From assembly GCF_900454495.1 (NCBI RefSeq), contig NZ_UGSI01000001.1:3472001-3536000 (forward strand): 64,000 bases of DNA, written 5' to 3'. The translations under genes were made by a program, and so were the position numbers. A model generated the notes under the pieces. It did not search any database. It was not told the origin of the DNA and was given only the letters and a program-made list of their open reading frames with translations. The stretch is from Paenibacillus macerans (GTDB lineage: Bacteria > Bacillota > Bacilli > Paenibacillales > Paenibacillaceae). Position 1 is the first letter of the stretch. The number at the start of each line of letters is the position of its first letter. Below, piece by piece: positions 15,325 through 24,427 of the stretch.

Positions 15325-17090
15325 CACCGGCGTCCGCTTCCTTTGGCGCGGCCGCCGTCCATCCCGGGCAGCTCGGGATCGCGCTGTTCTCCTGCCGCCG
15401 CGGCCGTCCGCTGCAGCCGCTTCAGCCGCGCCATCGCCTCGCTGCCTCCGCGCCCGAACAGATCGTGCAGCTCGGTGTACTCCCTGTATAACAGGTCATA
15501 CACCGCCTTGTGCGCCGGGTTCGGGCGATAGGCCGCCTCCTGCACCCGGGCCATATGCCCCGCCGCTTCCTCGATGCGATCGTAACCGCCGCAGCGCGAA
15601 CCTGCGGCTACCGCGCCCAGCATCGCCGCGCCGAGCGCAGGCGTCTGCGCGGAAGCGGCGATCTTGATTTCGCGGCCGGTAACATCGGCGAATATTTGCA
15701 TCAGCAGCCGGTTTTTCCCGGGCAAGCCGCCGCAGGCAAACAGCTCGCGCACCTCCACGCCCGCCGCCTCAAAGGTTTCGATCACTTTGCGGGTGCCGAA
15801 AGCGGTCGCTTCAAGCAACGCGCGGTAAATTTCCTCCGGTTTCGTTTGCAGCGTCAAGCCCATGATCAAGCCGCTGAGATGGGCATTGACGAGTACGGAG
15901 CGGTTGCCGTTCCACCAATCGAGCGCAGCCAGTCCGTGTTCCCCCGGCTGCAGCCGGCTTGCCCGCCGCTCCAGCCATTCGTGCACCGTCACGCCTTCGC
16001 GTGCAGCGGCCTGTTCGGCATACGCCGGCACAGCCTGCTGCACGTACCAGCCAAACAAATCGCCGACCGCCGCCTGCCCGGCCTCATAAGCGTACAGTCC
16101 GGGGATAATACCGTCCCTGGCCACGCCGCAGATCCCTTCTACCGCCACCTCCTTGCCGCTGAGCAAAAGGTGGCAGAGCGACGTTCCCATAGACAGCACC
16201 ATCTGCCCCGGCTTCGTAGCGCCGACGCCGGGGACGGCCGCATGGGCGTCGATCATCCCCGGAGCGACGGCGATGCCGGGGCGCAGCCCCATCACGGCCG
16301 CCGCCTCGGCCGTCAACCGGCCCGCGGCCCCATCCAGCTTCGCGATCTCCCCGCGCAGCTTGGTCTCCGCGAAGCTTTCGAACCGCGGATCAAGCGCCCG
16401 GCAAAACGCCGCGGAGGGGTATCCCTCCCCGGAGTGCCACAGCGCTTTATAGCCGGCGCAGCCGCTGCTGCGCTTCAGCTCCCCGGTCATCCAGAACACG
16501 ATCCAGTCCGCCGCTTCGACGAAACGATCCGCCGCAGCGTACACCTCAGGAGCTTCGCGCAGCACTTGCAGCGCTTTGGGGAACATCCACTCGGAGGAGA
16601 TTTTTCCGCCATAGCGGCTGAGAAAAGCTTCGCCACGCGTTGCCGCCACGGCGTTGATCAGGTCCGCCTCCTCCTGGGCGGCGTGATGCTTCCACAGTTT
16701 GACGTATGCGTGCGGCTCGCGGCGGAATCCTTCTTTTAAGAACAGCGGGGTTCCCGCTTCATCCACCGGGAGCATCGTGCAGGAGGTGAAATCGACGCCG
16801 ATGCCGATCACTTGCCCGGGGGAAACGCCCGCTGCGCGCAGCACCTCCGGTACGGACCGCCGCAGCACCTCCACGTAATCGCCGGGGTGTTGGAGCGCCC
16901 ACTCCGGGCCAAGCCGGATACCGCAGCCGATGAGTTCCTCCTCCATTACACCGTGCGGATAAGGGGTTGCATGCCAGGCCAGCTCCCGTCCGTCCGCCGC
17001 ATCAACAAGCACCGCCCGCCCCGATGCGGTTCCGAAATCGATTCCGATCGCATAACGCGGTTCCGTCTCCTTGCCCATGTCCATCTCCAT
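15324..17090 (-). CDS. FGGY carbohydrate kinase, ribulokinase (AraB) type
   Basis: 588 residues with the FGGY N-domain (YAIGIDFGTASGRAVLVD, IGVDFTSCTMLPVD) and C-domain (ACGGLPGKNRLLMQIFADVTG). The HGVMEEEL, YVKLWKHHAAQEEAD and YGGKISSEWMFPK segments are typical of L-ribulokinase AraB rather than of L-fuculokinase FucK. It phosphorylates a ketose with ATP; with FucI upstream the substrate could be L-fuculose, L-ribulose or D-ribulose. The much longer frame from 17252 runs into the fucI gene; the ATG at 17090 has AGGGG eight bases upstream and lies 13 bp after the fucI stop (17084 and 17078 are alternative starts). It shows strong coupling to its neighbours. Confidence 0.85.
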   Translation of the reverse strand: MEMDMGKETEPRYAIGIDFGTASGRAVLVDAADGRELAWHATPYPHGVMEEELIGCGIRLGPEWALQHPGDYVEVLRRSVPEVLRAAGVSPGQVIGIGVDFTSCTMLPVDEAGTPLFLKEGFRREPHAYVKLWKHHAAQEEADLINAVAATRGEAFLSRYGGKISSEWMFPKALQVLREAPEVYAAADRFVEAADWIVFWMTGELKRSSGCAGYKALWHSGEGYPSAAFCRALDPRFESFAETKLRGEIAKLDGAAGRLTAEAAAVMGLRPGIAVAPGMIDAHAAVPGVGATKPGQMVLSMGTSLCHLLLSGKEVAVEGICGVARDGIIPGLYAYEAGQAAVGDLFGWYVQQAVPAYAEQAAAREGVTVHEWLERRASRLQPGEHGLAALDWWNGNRSVLVNAHLSGLIMGLTLQTKPEEIYRALLEATAFGTRKVIETFEAAGVEVRELFACGGLPGKNRLLMQIFADVTGREIKIAASAQTPALGAAMLGAVAAGSRCGGYDRIEEAAGHMARVQEAAYRPNPAHKAVYDLLYREYTELHDLFGRGGSEAMARLKRLQRTAAAAGEQRDPELPGMDGGRAKGSGRR

Positions 17091-17103
17091 CCTTTCCGCC
17101 CCT

Positions 17104-18897
17104 CTATTTGTACAGCGGGCCGAACGCCGCGCACGCCCGGTAATCGGCGCCGACCGGATCGTTTGCGCCGAAGGCGTCCCAGGCGCTTGGGCGGAAAATC
17201 CGCTCCTCAGGCACGTTGTGCATGGTGACCGGAATCCGCAGCATGGCGGCAAGCGTCAGCCACTCCGAGCCGATATGCCCGTAGCTGGCCGCGCAGTGGT
17301 TGGAGCCCCAATGGCTCATCACCGCGTAGACGTCGCGGAACGGACCGGAACCGGTCAAATTGGGGACAAACCAGGTGGTCGGCCAGGTCGGGTCGGAGCG
17401 GCGGTCCAGCTTCTCGTGCACCTCCGGCGGCAGCTCCACCGAATAACCTTCGGCGATTTGCAGCACCGGTCCCAACCCGCGGATAAGATTGATGCGGGCG
17501 ATCGTCAGCGGCATGCCGCCGCGCGTAGTGAAATCGGTGGAAAATCCGCCCGACGGGAAAAAGTCCTTTGCCGGGCACCAGGCTACCGCGTCTAGACAAC
17601 GCTGAACCTCCTGCTCGCCGATCTCCCAAAACGGCTTCATCGCCGGCTGCCCGTTCAAGCTCTGTTCCCCGGTGCCGTCCAGCGCGGCCGGGCCGGAATT
17701 GATCAGGTGAATCACGCCGCACGCCGCCCGGCCCGTCAGCCGCTGCCCGGTAACGCGCTCCACCGCCTCCGGACTCCAGTAAGTCCGCACATCCGCGAAG
17801 ATTTGCGCGCTTTGGCTGAGCTGGTGGCCCAGCAGCATCGTGACCGCGTTCAGGTTGTCGTTTTCGGTCGCCAGCACAAACGGTTCGCGGATGCCGTTCC
17901 AGTCGAAGGAGCTGCACAGCACCGCCTCCATGAAATCGCCGGTCGGCAAATGGTCGGTCCAAGCCCGCTGCCCCTGAAATCCGGCGGCGATCGCGTTATG
18001 GCCTATCGCTTCCTCGCCATAGCCCATCTCCGCGAGCTTTGGATTTCCGATCATCAAATCGCGGGCAATCAAGGCCATTTTCACGACGGTCTCCCAATCC
18101 CGCTCTTTCTGCTCCGCCGATCTTTGCCGTTCAGGGGGATTCACATCCTCTCCCTCGCGGCAGTTGGCTTTCGTCCAGGCCAGCGCTTTGGCGTACTCCT
18201 CGCGGTCGTAAATGCCCCGCTCCATCCGGCGGATGAACTCGGTCATGTCCACGTACTCGTTGCGCATGCCAAGGTAGTTCTGGAAAAAGCCCTCGTCGAC
18301 AATGCAGCCGGCGATCCCCATCGAAACGCTTCCCATCGACAAATACGATTTGCCGCGAATCGCCGCGACCGCCAGTCCCGCTTTGGCGAACTGCAGCAGC
18401 TTGTCCTGGACGTCGTCCTGAATGGTATCGTCTCCGATATCCTGCACATCACGCCCATAAATGCTGAACGCGGGCAAACCCTTCTGATTATGGGCGGCTA
18501 ACGCGGCGGCCAAATACACCGCTCCCGGGCGCTCCGTGCCGTTGAAGCCCCAGATCGCTTTCGGCATCCACGGGTCTTGGTCGATCGTCTCCAGCGGATA
18601 ACACCAGGAAGGCGTTACCGTGATCGTCAGGCCGACCCCCTCGCGCCGGAACTTCTCCGCCGTTTTGGCCGCTTCGCCCACGCCGCCGATCGTCGTGTCG
18701 GCGATGACGCATTCCACCGGCAGCCCGTTGGCGTGGCGCAGCTTTTCGGTGAGCAGACGGGCGCAGGCCTCGGCCAGCTTCATCGTCGGCTCCTCCAGGG
18801 ACTCGCGGATGCCGCCCCGGCGTCCGTCGATAACCGGGCGGATGCCGATTTTGGGCATTTCGCCCGCCAGACGATTTACTATGATAGGTAAGCTCAT
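17104..18897 (-). CDS. fucI: L-fucose isomerase
   Basis: 597 residues, the full FucI length. It matches over its whole extent: KIGIRPVIDGRRGGIRESLE at the start, the substrate loop SYLSMGSVSMGIAG, and the catalytic Glu345 (ATENDNLNAVTMLLG) and Asp369 (IFADVRTYW), whose 24-residue separation equals that of E. coli E337/D361. FucI interconverts L-fucose and L-fuculose with Mn2+ and also accepts D-arabinose. The ATG at 18897 has GGGAGG eight bases upstream; an in-frame TTG at 18915 is less likely. It lies between the lyase gene (18 bp gap) and the kinase gene. Confidence 0.96.
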   Translation of the reverse strand: MSLPIIVNRLAGEMPKIGIRPVIDGRRGGIRESLEEPTMKLAEACARLLTEKLRHANGLPVECVIADTTIGGVGEAAKTAEKFRREGVGLTITVTPSWCYPLETIDQDPWMPKAIWGFNGTERPGAVYLAAALAAHNQKGLPAFSIYGRDVQDIGDDTIQDDVQDKLLQFAKAGLAVAAIRGKSYLSMGSVSMGIAGCIVDEGFFQNYLGMRNEYVDMTEFIRRMERGIYDREEYAKALAWTKANCREGEDVNPPERQRSAEQKERDWETVVKMALIARDLMIGNPKLAEMGYGEEAIGHNAIAAGFQGQRAWTDHLPTGDFMEAVLCSSFDWNGIREPFVLATENDNLNAVTMLLGHQLSQSAQIFADVRTYWSPEAVERVTGQRLTGRAACGVIHLINSGPAALDGTGEQSLNGQPAMKPFWEIGEQEVQRCLDAVAWCPAKDFFPSGGFSTDFTTRGGMPLTIARINLIRGLGPVLQIAEGYSVELPPEVHEKLDRRSDPTWPTTWFVPNLTGSGPFRDVYAVMSHWGSNHCAASYGHIGSEWLTLAAMLRIPVTMHNVPEERIFRPSAWDAFGANDPVGADYRACAAFGPLYK

Positions 18898-18915
18898 GTT
18901 GTTTATCCCTCCCAA

Positions 18916-19851
18916 TTATAATGAAAGTTGCCCGGAGATACGCCGCGATAAATCGCGAAGCTGGCGGACTTCCAAGCGGTTCGTTTCCGTGAAGCTCCGG
19001 TGATCCTTGACGCGGCAGCCATAATTGCCGAAAATGCCCTCCAGCATAAGAAAATACTTGGCGTTGACCGGATACAGCTGCTTCTCGATCAGCGAGGTCA
19101 TACTTAGAAAACCGGTCAGTTCATCGGCCTTCTCCGGCTGTTCCCGCCAGTTTTGCAGCAGCCATACATACAGGTCCGGTTGAAAATTGGCCATGACCCC
19201 GCTGTAGCCATGTACGCCAAGCTCCAGCGTTTCCAGCAGGGTGGCCGTGTTGGCGTTGTATATTTTCAAGCCGCTGTCCCGGGTAGCTTCCAGCTTAAAG
19301 CGGATATTGCCGGTGTCGCAGCTCGTGTCCTTCAGGAAGCAAAAACGGCCGGTGCCGGCGCTCCAGCGGAGCAGTTCGGGCGAAATGAGCCGTTTGTAAG
19401 GATAGGGGCATTCGTAGAAGCCGAGCGGAATTTGCTCCGGCAGCTCCTTCAGAAGCCGCTCCAGATTGTGTTTCCACACGTCGTCCCCTTCCTCTTCCCG
19501 GGCCAGCCGGTTGGTAATGAGCACAAGCGCGTCGATGCCCGTCCCGGCCATCGCGTTCAGTTCCCGGACCTGTTCGGCAAAATCGTCGGAGATGTGCCCC
19601 GAAGCGATGACCGGTACGCGCCCAGCCGCCTTCTCCTTAATAAACGCGGCCAGCTTCACCCGCTCTTCCAAACTCAAATGGAACATCTCGCTGGACTGGC
19701 ATACGGCAAACAGCCCGTTTACGCCATGGGCGATATACCATTCCACAGCCCGCGCCTGCGCCTCGTAGTCGATTTGTCCGCTCGCCGTAAATGGCGTGAC
19801 CATCGTCGGCCAGACACCGCCGGCCATGGGCGAATTACTCTGCCTATTCAT
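18916..19851 (-). CDS. dihydrodipicolinate synthase/N-acetylneuraminate lyase family protein
   Basis: 311 residues of the class I aldolase DHDPS/NAL barrel. The Schiff-base lysine is Lys174 in CFLKDTSCD, and the catalytic tyrosine is Tyr146 in LGFYECPYP. The usual GTGE(T/S) loop after β2 is replaced by VCQSSEMFHLS, seen in sugar-operon paralogues rather than in DapA. The family cleaves or forms 2-oxo acids; here it could act on a 2-keto-3-deoxy sugar acid or on a sialic-acid-like compound. GGAGG lies seven to eight bases before the ATG. Fourth-from-last gene of the sugar operon. Confidence 0.87.
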   Translation of the reverse strand: MNRQSNSPMAGGVWPTMVTPFTASGQIDYEAQARAVEWYIAHGVNGLFAVCQSSEMFHLSLEERVKLAAFIKEKAAGRVPVIASGHISDDFAEQVRELNAMAGTGIDALVLITNRLAREEEGDDVWKHNLERLLKELPEQIPLGFYECPYPYKRLISPELLRWSAGTGRFCFLKDTSCDTGNIRFKLEATRDSGLKIYNANTATLLETLELGVHGYSGVMANFQPDLYVWLLQNWREQPEKADELTGFLSMTSLIEKQLYPVNAKYFLMLEGIFGNYGCRVKDHRSFTETNRLEVRQLRDLSRRISGQLSL

Positions 19852-19925
19852 GTGCGTTCCTCCACGTTAGTCATTATGTTTTGCCTCCGGAATCGTAAAG
19901 CCAATCCTAACGGACTCCAGCCCCG

Positions 19926-21149
19926 TTATTTCCACCGCAGCCGCACAAAAGCAATGTTCTCCCGGTTCCAGGTGTAAGTCAGGTATAGGATGCCGCCATG
20001 AACGATCAGCGCCGGATAGGAGTACTCGCCTTCCCCGTCCTCCAGCACCGCTTCGCGTCTCCAGGTCAGCCCGTTGTCGCGCGAAATGTCCAGCGTCAGC
20101 GGCGTTCGCGGTCCCCAGTTGGCACCGACCGGATTGCTGCACAGCACCAGCGTCCCGTCGTCAAGGCGGGCAACGTCCAGCCCGCTGTTGTTGTTGGGCA
20201 GCCCGGTCGGATAAGCTTCGCTCCAGGTCAGCCCGCCGTCCGGCGAATCGCTGCGGTAGATTTGCCCTTCGGTGCTGCGCAGCAGCATATGAACCTCCCC
20301 GGGCCGGGACTCCCACAGGGACGGCTGAATCACACCCCGCCCGTAGAAGGACTGCTCCGATACCGGAATGTCGCTGGCCGGAGCGGCGCCGCCAATAGCT
20401 GAAGCGGCCCCGTGCCCGGGAGCGCTGCCATTTAACGGCGCGTCGTCCACGGGAGCAACGCCGCCTTCCGGAACACTGCAGTCCGCAGGAACGCCTCCGT
20501 TCCCCGCTGCAGCCCCGAACGCCGATTCGCCGCTGCTTCCCGCTAGACTGCCGGATGCCGATGCGGTGACGCTCCCCGATATGCCGCCGGCCGGCCCGGC
20601 ATCCTCCCCGCCGATGCCGGGGATGCCGACCCAGCCGCTGCGGCGCCAGCTCCTGCCGCGATCGTCCGAGCGGTCGGTGAAGGCGCGCCACAGCCCGTCC
20701 TCGGTCGAAGCAGGCGCGAGCCAGGCCCCGTCCGCCAGCACGATCGCTTTGTTGCGCACCGGCCCGCGCCCGCCGCGATCTCCCGGAACCAGCTCGGCCG
20801 CCATGGTCCAGGTGCGCCCGCCGTCAGCCGAGCGCTTGAACAGCGTCCGCCACTCCTTAATCAATCGGCCAGCTTTATAGAACAGAATGATTTCGCCGCT
20901 CTCCAAAACCAGCAGCACCGGATTCCAGCAAGGCTCATCCGGTTCGTCCGCCAGCTTGCCGGGCTCCGACCAAACGCCGCCGCTTCTGCGCGCCCCCCAG
21001 ATAGCGGTGTCGTCCGCCCCCTCCCGGCTGCCCGCGAACCAAACCGCCAGCGCGTCGCCGCCTTCAAGCACGGCCAGATGCGAAGCGTGACAGCAGGCAA
21101 ACGGCTTTTCCCCGTTCATGATGAGCTCTTTCTCGATTTTTTTTAACAT
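19926..21149 (-). CDS. BNR-repeat (sialidase-like) glycoside hydrolase with low-complexity insert
   Basis: 407 residues of a six-bladed propeller related to exo-sialidases: Asp-boxes SADGGRTW, SPDGGLTW and SRDNGLTW, plus FAGSREGADDTAIW and GRGVIQPSLWES. There is no signal peptide, so it is cytoplasmic and would act on imported oligosaccharides. A ~90-residue Gly/Ala/Ser/Pro-rich insert (about residues 177-266, bases 20352-20621) interrupts the barrel between the blades; sequence on both sides is ordinary for the family. The GTG at 21176 is rejected because GAGAGGGGG precedes the ATG at 21149. True sialidase activity is uncertain. Confidence 0.8.
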   Translation of the reverse strand: MLKKIEKELIMNGEKPFACCHASHLAVLEGGDALAVWFAGSREGADDTAIWGARRSGGVWSEPGKLADEPDEPCWNPVLLVLESGEIILFYKAGRLIKEWRTLFKRSADGGRTWTMAAELVPGDRGGRGPVRNKAIVLADGAWLAPASTEDGLWRAFTDRSDDRGRSWRRSGWVGIPGIGGEDAGPAGGISGSVTASASGSLAGSSGESAFGAAAGNGGVPADCSVPEGGVAPVDDAPLNGSAPGHGAASAIGGAAPASDIPVSEQSFYGRGVIQPSLWESRPGEVHMLLRSTEGQIYRSDSPDGGLTWSEAYPTGLPNNNSGLDVARLDDGTLVLCSNPVGANWGPRTPLTLDISRDNGLTWRREAVLEDGEGEYSYPALIVHGGILYLTYTWNRENIAFVRLRWK

Positions 21150-21176
21150 GTCATGCCCCCTCTCCATCACGTTCAC

Positions 21177-22001
21177 CTAGCCTTTGATCCCCGAATTGGT
21201 AATCCCTTCGACGAAGTAGCGCTGCAGGGACAGAAACACGATGATCGACGGGATAATCGCCATGCAGGCGGCGGCCAACGACGTGCCGTACTGGAACTGG
21301 GCAGTGGAGTTGGCTCCGCCCATAAACTGCGCAATCCCTACGGTGAGCGGCTTCAGCGCGTTCTCGCGGATCGCGATCATCGGCCACAGGAAATTGTTCC
21401 AATTGGAGATGAACATCAGAATCGTCACCGTGGACACGGCCGGTTTGGTCAGCGGCAGCATGATTTTGGCGAAGATGCCGAAATCTTTGCACCCGTCGAT
21501 ACGGGCGGCCTCTTCAAGCTCGTTGGGGATGCGTTTGAAAAAGCTGGTCAAAATGTACACGCTCGTTACGTTGGCTCCCGCCACGAGAATCAGCGCGGCG
21601 AACGTGTTCAGCAGCTTCAGTTCGGAGACGAGCAGGAACAGCGGTACAATATAGGCCTGAATCGGAATGAGCAGCATGGACACGATCAGGGTGAACATCA
21701 ATTTTTTGCCGCGAAAATTCAGCCGTCCGAAAGCGTAGGCCGCCGGCGTCGTCAGCGCCAGCACGAACAGCGTCGACAGCACCGTGATCAGCACGCTGTT
21801 CGCCATCCAGCCGGTAAAGGGGTACTGCTCCAGCACCGCCTTGTAGTTGACGAAGGTGAAGGCGGCGATCCATTTTGGCGGATAGTTCATGATTTCGGCT
21901 TCCGGCTTCAACGAGGAGACGAGGGACCACAGCAGCGGAAAGACGAATACCGCCCCGATGACCGCCATGACGAGGTATGTCAGCGTTATTTTGAGCTTCA
22001 T
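21177..22001 (-). CDS. carbohydrate ABC transporter permease (MalG type)
   Basis: 274 residues with six membrane helices and the cytoplasmic EAA loop ELEEAARIDGCKDFGIFAKIMLPL that docks on the ATPase. The protein ends in GITNSGIKG, the usual MalG-type tail. It forms the membrane channel with the permease encoded upstream (14 bp gap). No ATP-binding subunit is in the operon; a shared MsmX-type ATPase elsewhere is expected, as is common for CUT1 systems in Bacillota. Confidence 0.93.
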   Translation of the reverse strand: MKLKITLTYLVMAVIGAVFVFPLLWSLVSSLKPEAEIMNYPPKWIAAFTFVNYKAVLEQYPFTGWMANSVLITVLSTLFVLALTTPAAYAFGRLNFRGKKLMFTLIVSMLLIPIQAYIVPLFLLVSELKLLNTFAALILVAGANVTSVYILTSFFKRIPNELEEAARIDGCKDFGIFAKIMLPLTKPAVSTVTILMFISNWNNFLWPMIAIRENALKPLTVGIAQFMGGANSTAQFQYGTSLAAACMAIIPSIIVFLSLQRYFVEGITNSGIKG

Positions 22002-22015
22002 GTCACAGGTCCCCC

Positions 22016-22873
22016 CTAGTCTTCCAGCTTCAGCAGTCTGGATTGAATTTGCACGAATACGATCAAAATGAGCAAAGTGGCCATGCCAAGTACGGAGCCG
22101 TATCCAAGATTGTAGTTCTGGAACGCCGTACCGTACAAATACTGCACCAGGGTGAGCGTGGCCGTCCCCGGCCCGCCGTTCGTCATGACGAAGATCTGGT
22201 CAAAAATCTGGATCGTATTGATCAAGGTTAGCGTAATGACCATCGAGGTGATCGGCTTCAGCAGCGGCAGCGTAATCCGCATGAAAGCCTGCGCGCCCGT
22301 CGCCCCGTCGATCTTGGCCGCTTCGTACAGATCGGCGGAAATATCCTGAAGGCCGGCCAGATACAAAATCATGTTGTAGCCGAGAAACGACCATACCGTC
22401 ACGATCGCGATCGACAGCAGCGCCCATTTTTCGCTCGTCAGCCATTCCACGGGGCCGAGCCCCGCCGCTTTCAAATAGTAATTCAGAATCCCGAAATTGT
22501 TGTCGTACAGCCAGTTCCAGATGATGCCGACCACTGCGGGAATCAGCACGTAAGGGATGATCGAAATCGTTCTTACGGCGTTTCGAAACCGCAGCTTCTG
22601 GTTAAGCAGCACCGCGACCAGCAGGCTGAAGACAATCAGCGGCGGCAGCGTCAGCAGCAGGAACAGCAGCGTATTTTTCAGCGAGACCCAAAATATCGGA
22701 TCATGCAGCAGCTTCCTGAAATTGTTCAGACCGGCAAACTCCGCGTCGCCCACGATGTTCCATTTCATGAAGCCGATAAACAGCCCGGCCACGCTCGGGC
22801 CAAACCGGAAAACCAGGAAAACGAGCAAATAAGGCAACAGAAACAGCGCCGCGACTTTTCCTTGTGATTTCAT
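22016..22873 (-). CDS. carbohydrate ABC transporter permease (MalF/UgpA type)
   Basis: 285 residues, six membrane helices, with the EAA loop DLYEAAKIDGATGAQAFMRITLPLLKP. The N-terminus (LLPYLLVFLVFRFGPSVAGL) and the MTNGGPGTATLTLVQYLY segment are standard for the first permease of CUT1 transporters. Located 27 bp after the binding-protein gene in the fucose-type operon. Confidence 0.93.
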   Translation of the reverse strand: MKSQGKVAALFLLPYLLVFLVFRFGPSVAGLFIGFMKWNIVGDAEFAGLNNFRKLLHDPIFWVSLKNTLLFLLLTLPPLIVFSLLVAVLLNQKLRFRNAVRTISIIPYVLIPAVVGIIWNWLYDNNFGILNYYLKAAGLGPVEWLTSEKWALLSIAIVTVWSFLGYNMILYLAGLQDISADLYEAAKIDGATGAQAFMRITLPLLKPITSMVITLTLINTIQIFDQIFVMTNGGPGTATLTLVQYLYGTAFQNYNLGYGSVLGMATLLILIVFVQIQSRLLKLED

Positions 22874-22900
22874 AAAGTCGACAACCTTTCCAGCCGGCCG

Positions 22901-24235
22901 CTATTCGGCCAGCAAGCTATCCATGTCTTTCTTAAGCTGTTTTGCGATTTCATGCGGATCCTTGTTGTTCAAAACGGCGTCCTGCGCCGCCGTAAGAATC
23001 GGGCTCGGCGCCGTGCTGGAGAAGATTTGCGCCGCTTTGGGATGCGCCGGCAGCAGCACCGCGTTGTCCAGGCTGTTTATGAATGCTTCCCGTCCATCCA
23101 TGCCCTCCGCCGTTTTCATGCCGTTGTTGCTGGACGGAAGCTGTCCGGATTTGGCCCATTGGCCCGAATTTTTGTCCAGCCAGCGTACAAACTCCACGGC
23201 CGCTTCCAGCTTGGCCGGATCTTCGTCCTTCTGCAGCGGGAAGGTCATGATTTCCGCCGCCCCCCAGGCGGCCGGCCGGTCGAATACCTGCGGATAAGGC
23301 GCGCTCGCCCACTGGATGTTGGAGCTTTCCAGCTTCGGCATCTGCCACGGGCCGTCGATGAACATCGCAACCTTGCCGCCCATGAAATCGTCGACCGGGG
23401 ATTTCTCGCCCTTCGGTACAACTTTATATTTGAAAACGAGGTCCTGAAGAAAAGCGATCGCTTTGGCGGTTTTTTCTTCATCCAGGTCCACCGAGGCCAT
23501 GTCTTCGGTAAACGGGTTGCTCCCCTGCTGGTTCAGAAGGGCGTAGATTTGATAAAATACGTGGTGGTTCATTGAGAAGCCCAGCCCGTACTGCACGACA
23601 TTGTTTTCGTCAAAGCCGTCCTCGCCCGCATGTTTTCCATTGTTGTCCACGGTTAGCTTTTGCGCCGCGGCGATCAGTTCTTCCCCGGTTTTCGGCGCTT
23701 CGCTTATGCCTGCTTTTTCCAAAAGCTCTTTGTTGTAATAAAGGCCGTGCATATGGACGTCCAGCGGTACGGCGTATTGCTCGCCTTTATACTTCGTGCC
23801 TCCCCAGGCAAAGCCGGAGTAATTCGCCTCATCCATTCCCACCGACGCCACCGGCTTGCTGTCCAGGACGCCCATCTCCACGAACTGCCCCAGCTCGAAC
23901 GGATGCATCACGAGCACCTCCGGCGGGTTGCCGCCTTTCATTTCCGTCAAAAACTTGGTGAACAGCGGCGTCCACTGCAAGGAAGTAAATTCCACGTGAA
24001 TCTTCGTCTGCTGCTGGTTAAACACTTCGACCAGCGCCTGCATCGTGTTGAGATCGGGCCCCGTCCATCCGCCCCAGAAGTCGATATTGACGGTGTCTCC
24101 ACTCCCGGTAGAAGACGTGCCGCCCGCTCCGGATTGCCCGCCCTGCGGCTTCGGGTCGGACGCGCATCCCGCCAGCGTCAAAGCCATTGCCATTGTTGCC
24201 AGTAACACTCTCATGGACCATCTCTTCATTTTCAT
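22901..24235 (-). CDS. sugar ABC transporter substrate-binding lipoprotein
   Basis: 444 residues. A signal peptide with lipobox TLAGC (Cys24) is followed by a Gly/Ser linker and a family 1 binding protein: VNIDFWGGWTG, MQALVEVFNQQQ, GLYYNKELLEKAGI and WGAAEIMTFPLQ. It delivers sugar to the two permeases downstream. It is the first gene of the eight-gene operon, with AAGGGGGATG before the ATG. The ligand probably contains fucose or sialic-acid-like residues, judging from the catabolic genes (inference). Confidence 0.92.
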   Translation of the reverse strand: MKMKRWSMRVLLATMAMALTLAGCASDPKPQGGQSGAGGTSSTGSGDTVNIDFWGGWTGPDLNTMQALVEVFNQQQTKIHVEFTSLQWTPLFTKFLTEMKGGNPPEVLVMHPFELGQFVEMGVLDSKPVASVGMDEANYSGFAWGGTKYKGEQYAVPLDVHMHGLYYNKELLEKAGISEAPKTGEELIAAAQKLTVDNNGKHAGEDGFDENNVVQYGLGFSMNHHVFYQIYALLNQQGSNPFTEDMASVDLDEEKTAKAIAFLQDLVFKYKVVPKGEKSPVDDFMGGKVAMFIDGPWQMPKLESSNIQWASAPYPQVFDRPAAWGAAEIMTFPLQKDEDPAKLEAAVEFVRWLDKNSGQWAKSGQLPSSNNGMKTAEGMDGREAFINSLDNAVLLPAHPKAAQIFSSTAPSPILTAAQDAVLNNKDPHEIAKQLKKDMDSLLAE

Positions 24236-24272
24236 GTGTTTTCATCCCCCTTGAAGGATTAATTCCGAGCAG

Positions 24273-24305
24273 TTAAGCGTTTTTGATAATGTAAGCGCTT
24301 TCTTA
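24273..24305 (-). promoter_or_regulatory. catabolite-responsive element and neighbouring operator-like site
   Basis: TGTAAGCGCTTTCT (24292-24305) matches the CcpA cre consensus TGWAARCGYTWNCW at all 14 positions. A related site, GTTAAGCGTTTTTG (24273-24286), lies next to it and could be a LacI-family operator. Both are in the leader of the sugar operon, 38-70 bp before its first start codon. Confidence 0.65.
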
Positions 24306-24427
24306 TATGCCGTTGCTGATGCGCCGATCACCTCCTGAACCGGATTTAAATAAGCTTGCAACTTTTATTTATTAACGGGGAGAAGCTTTGGGCCGCCCCC
24401 CGGTGTTGCCTCGGGCACAAATTTTGC

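Noticed and set aside
15510..16739. 409-codon plus-strand frame
   Set aside because: Antisense of the FGGY kinase; rich in Arg/His/Pro and without motifs.
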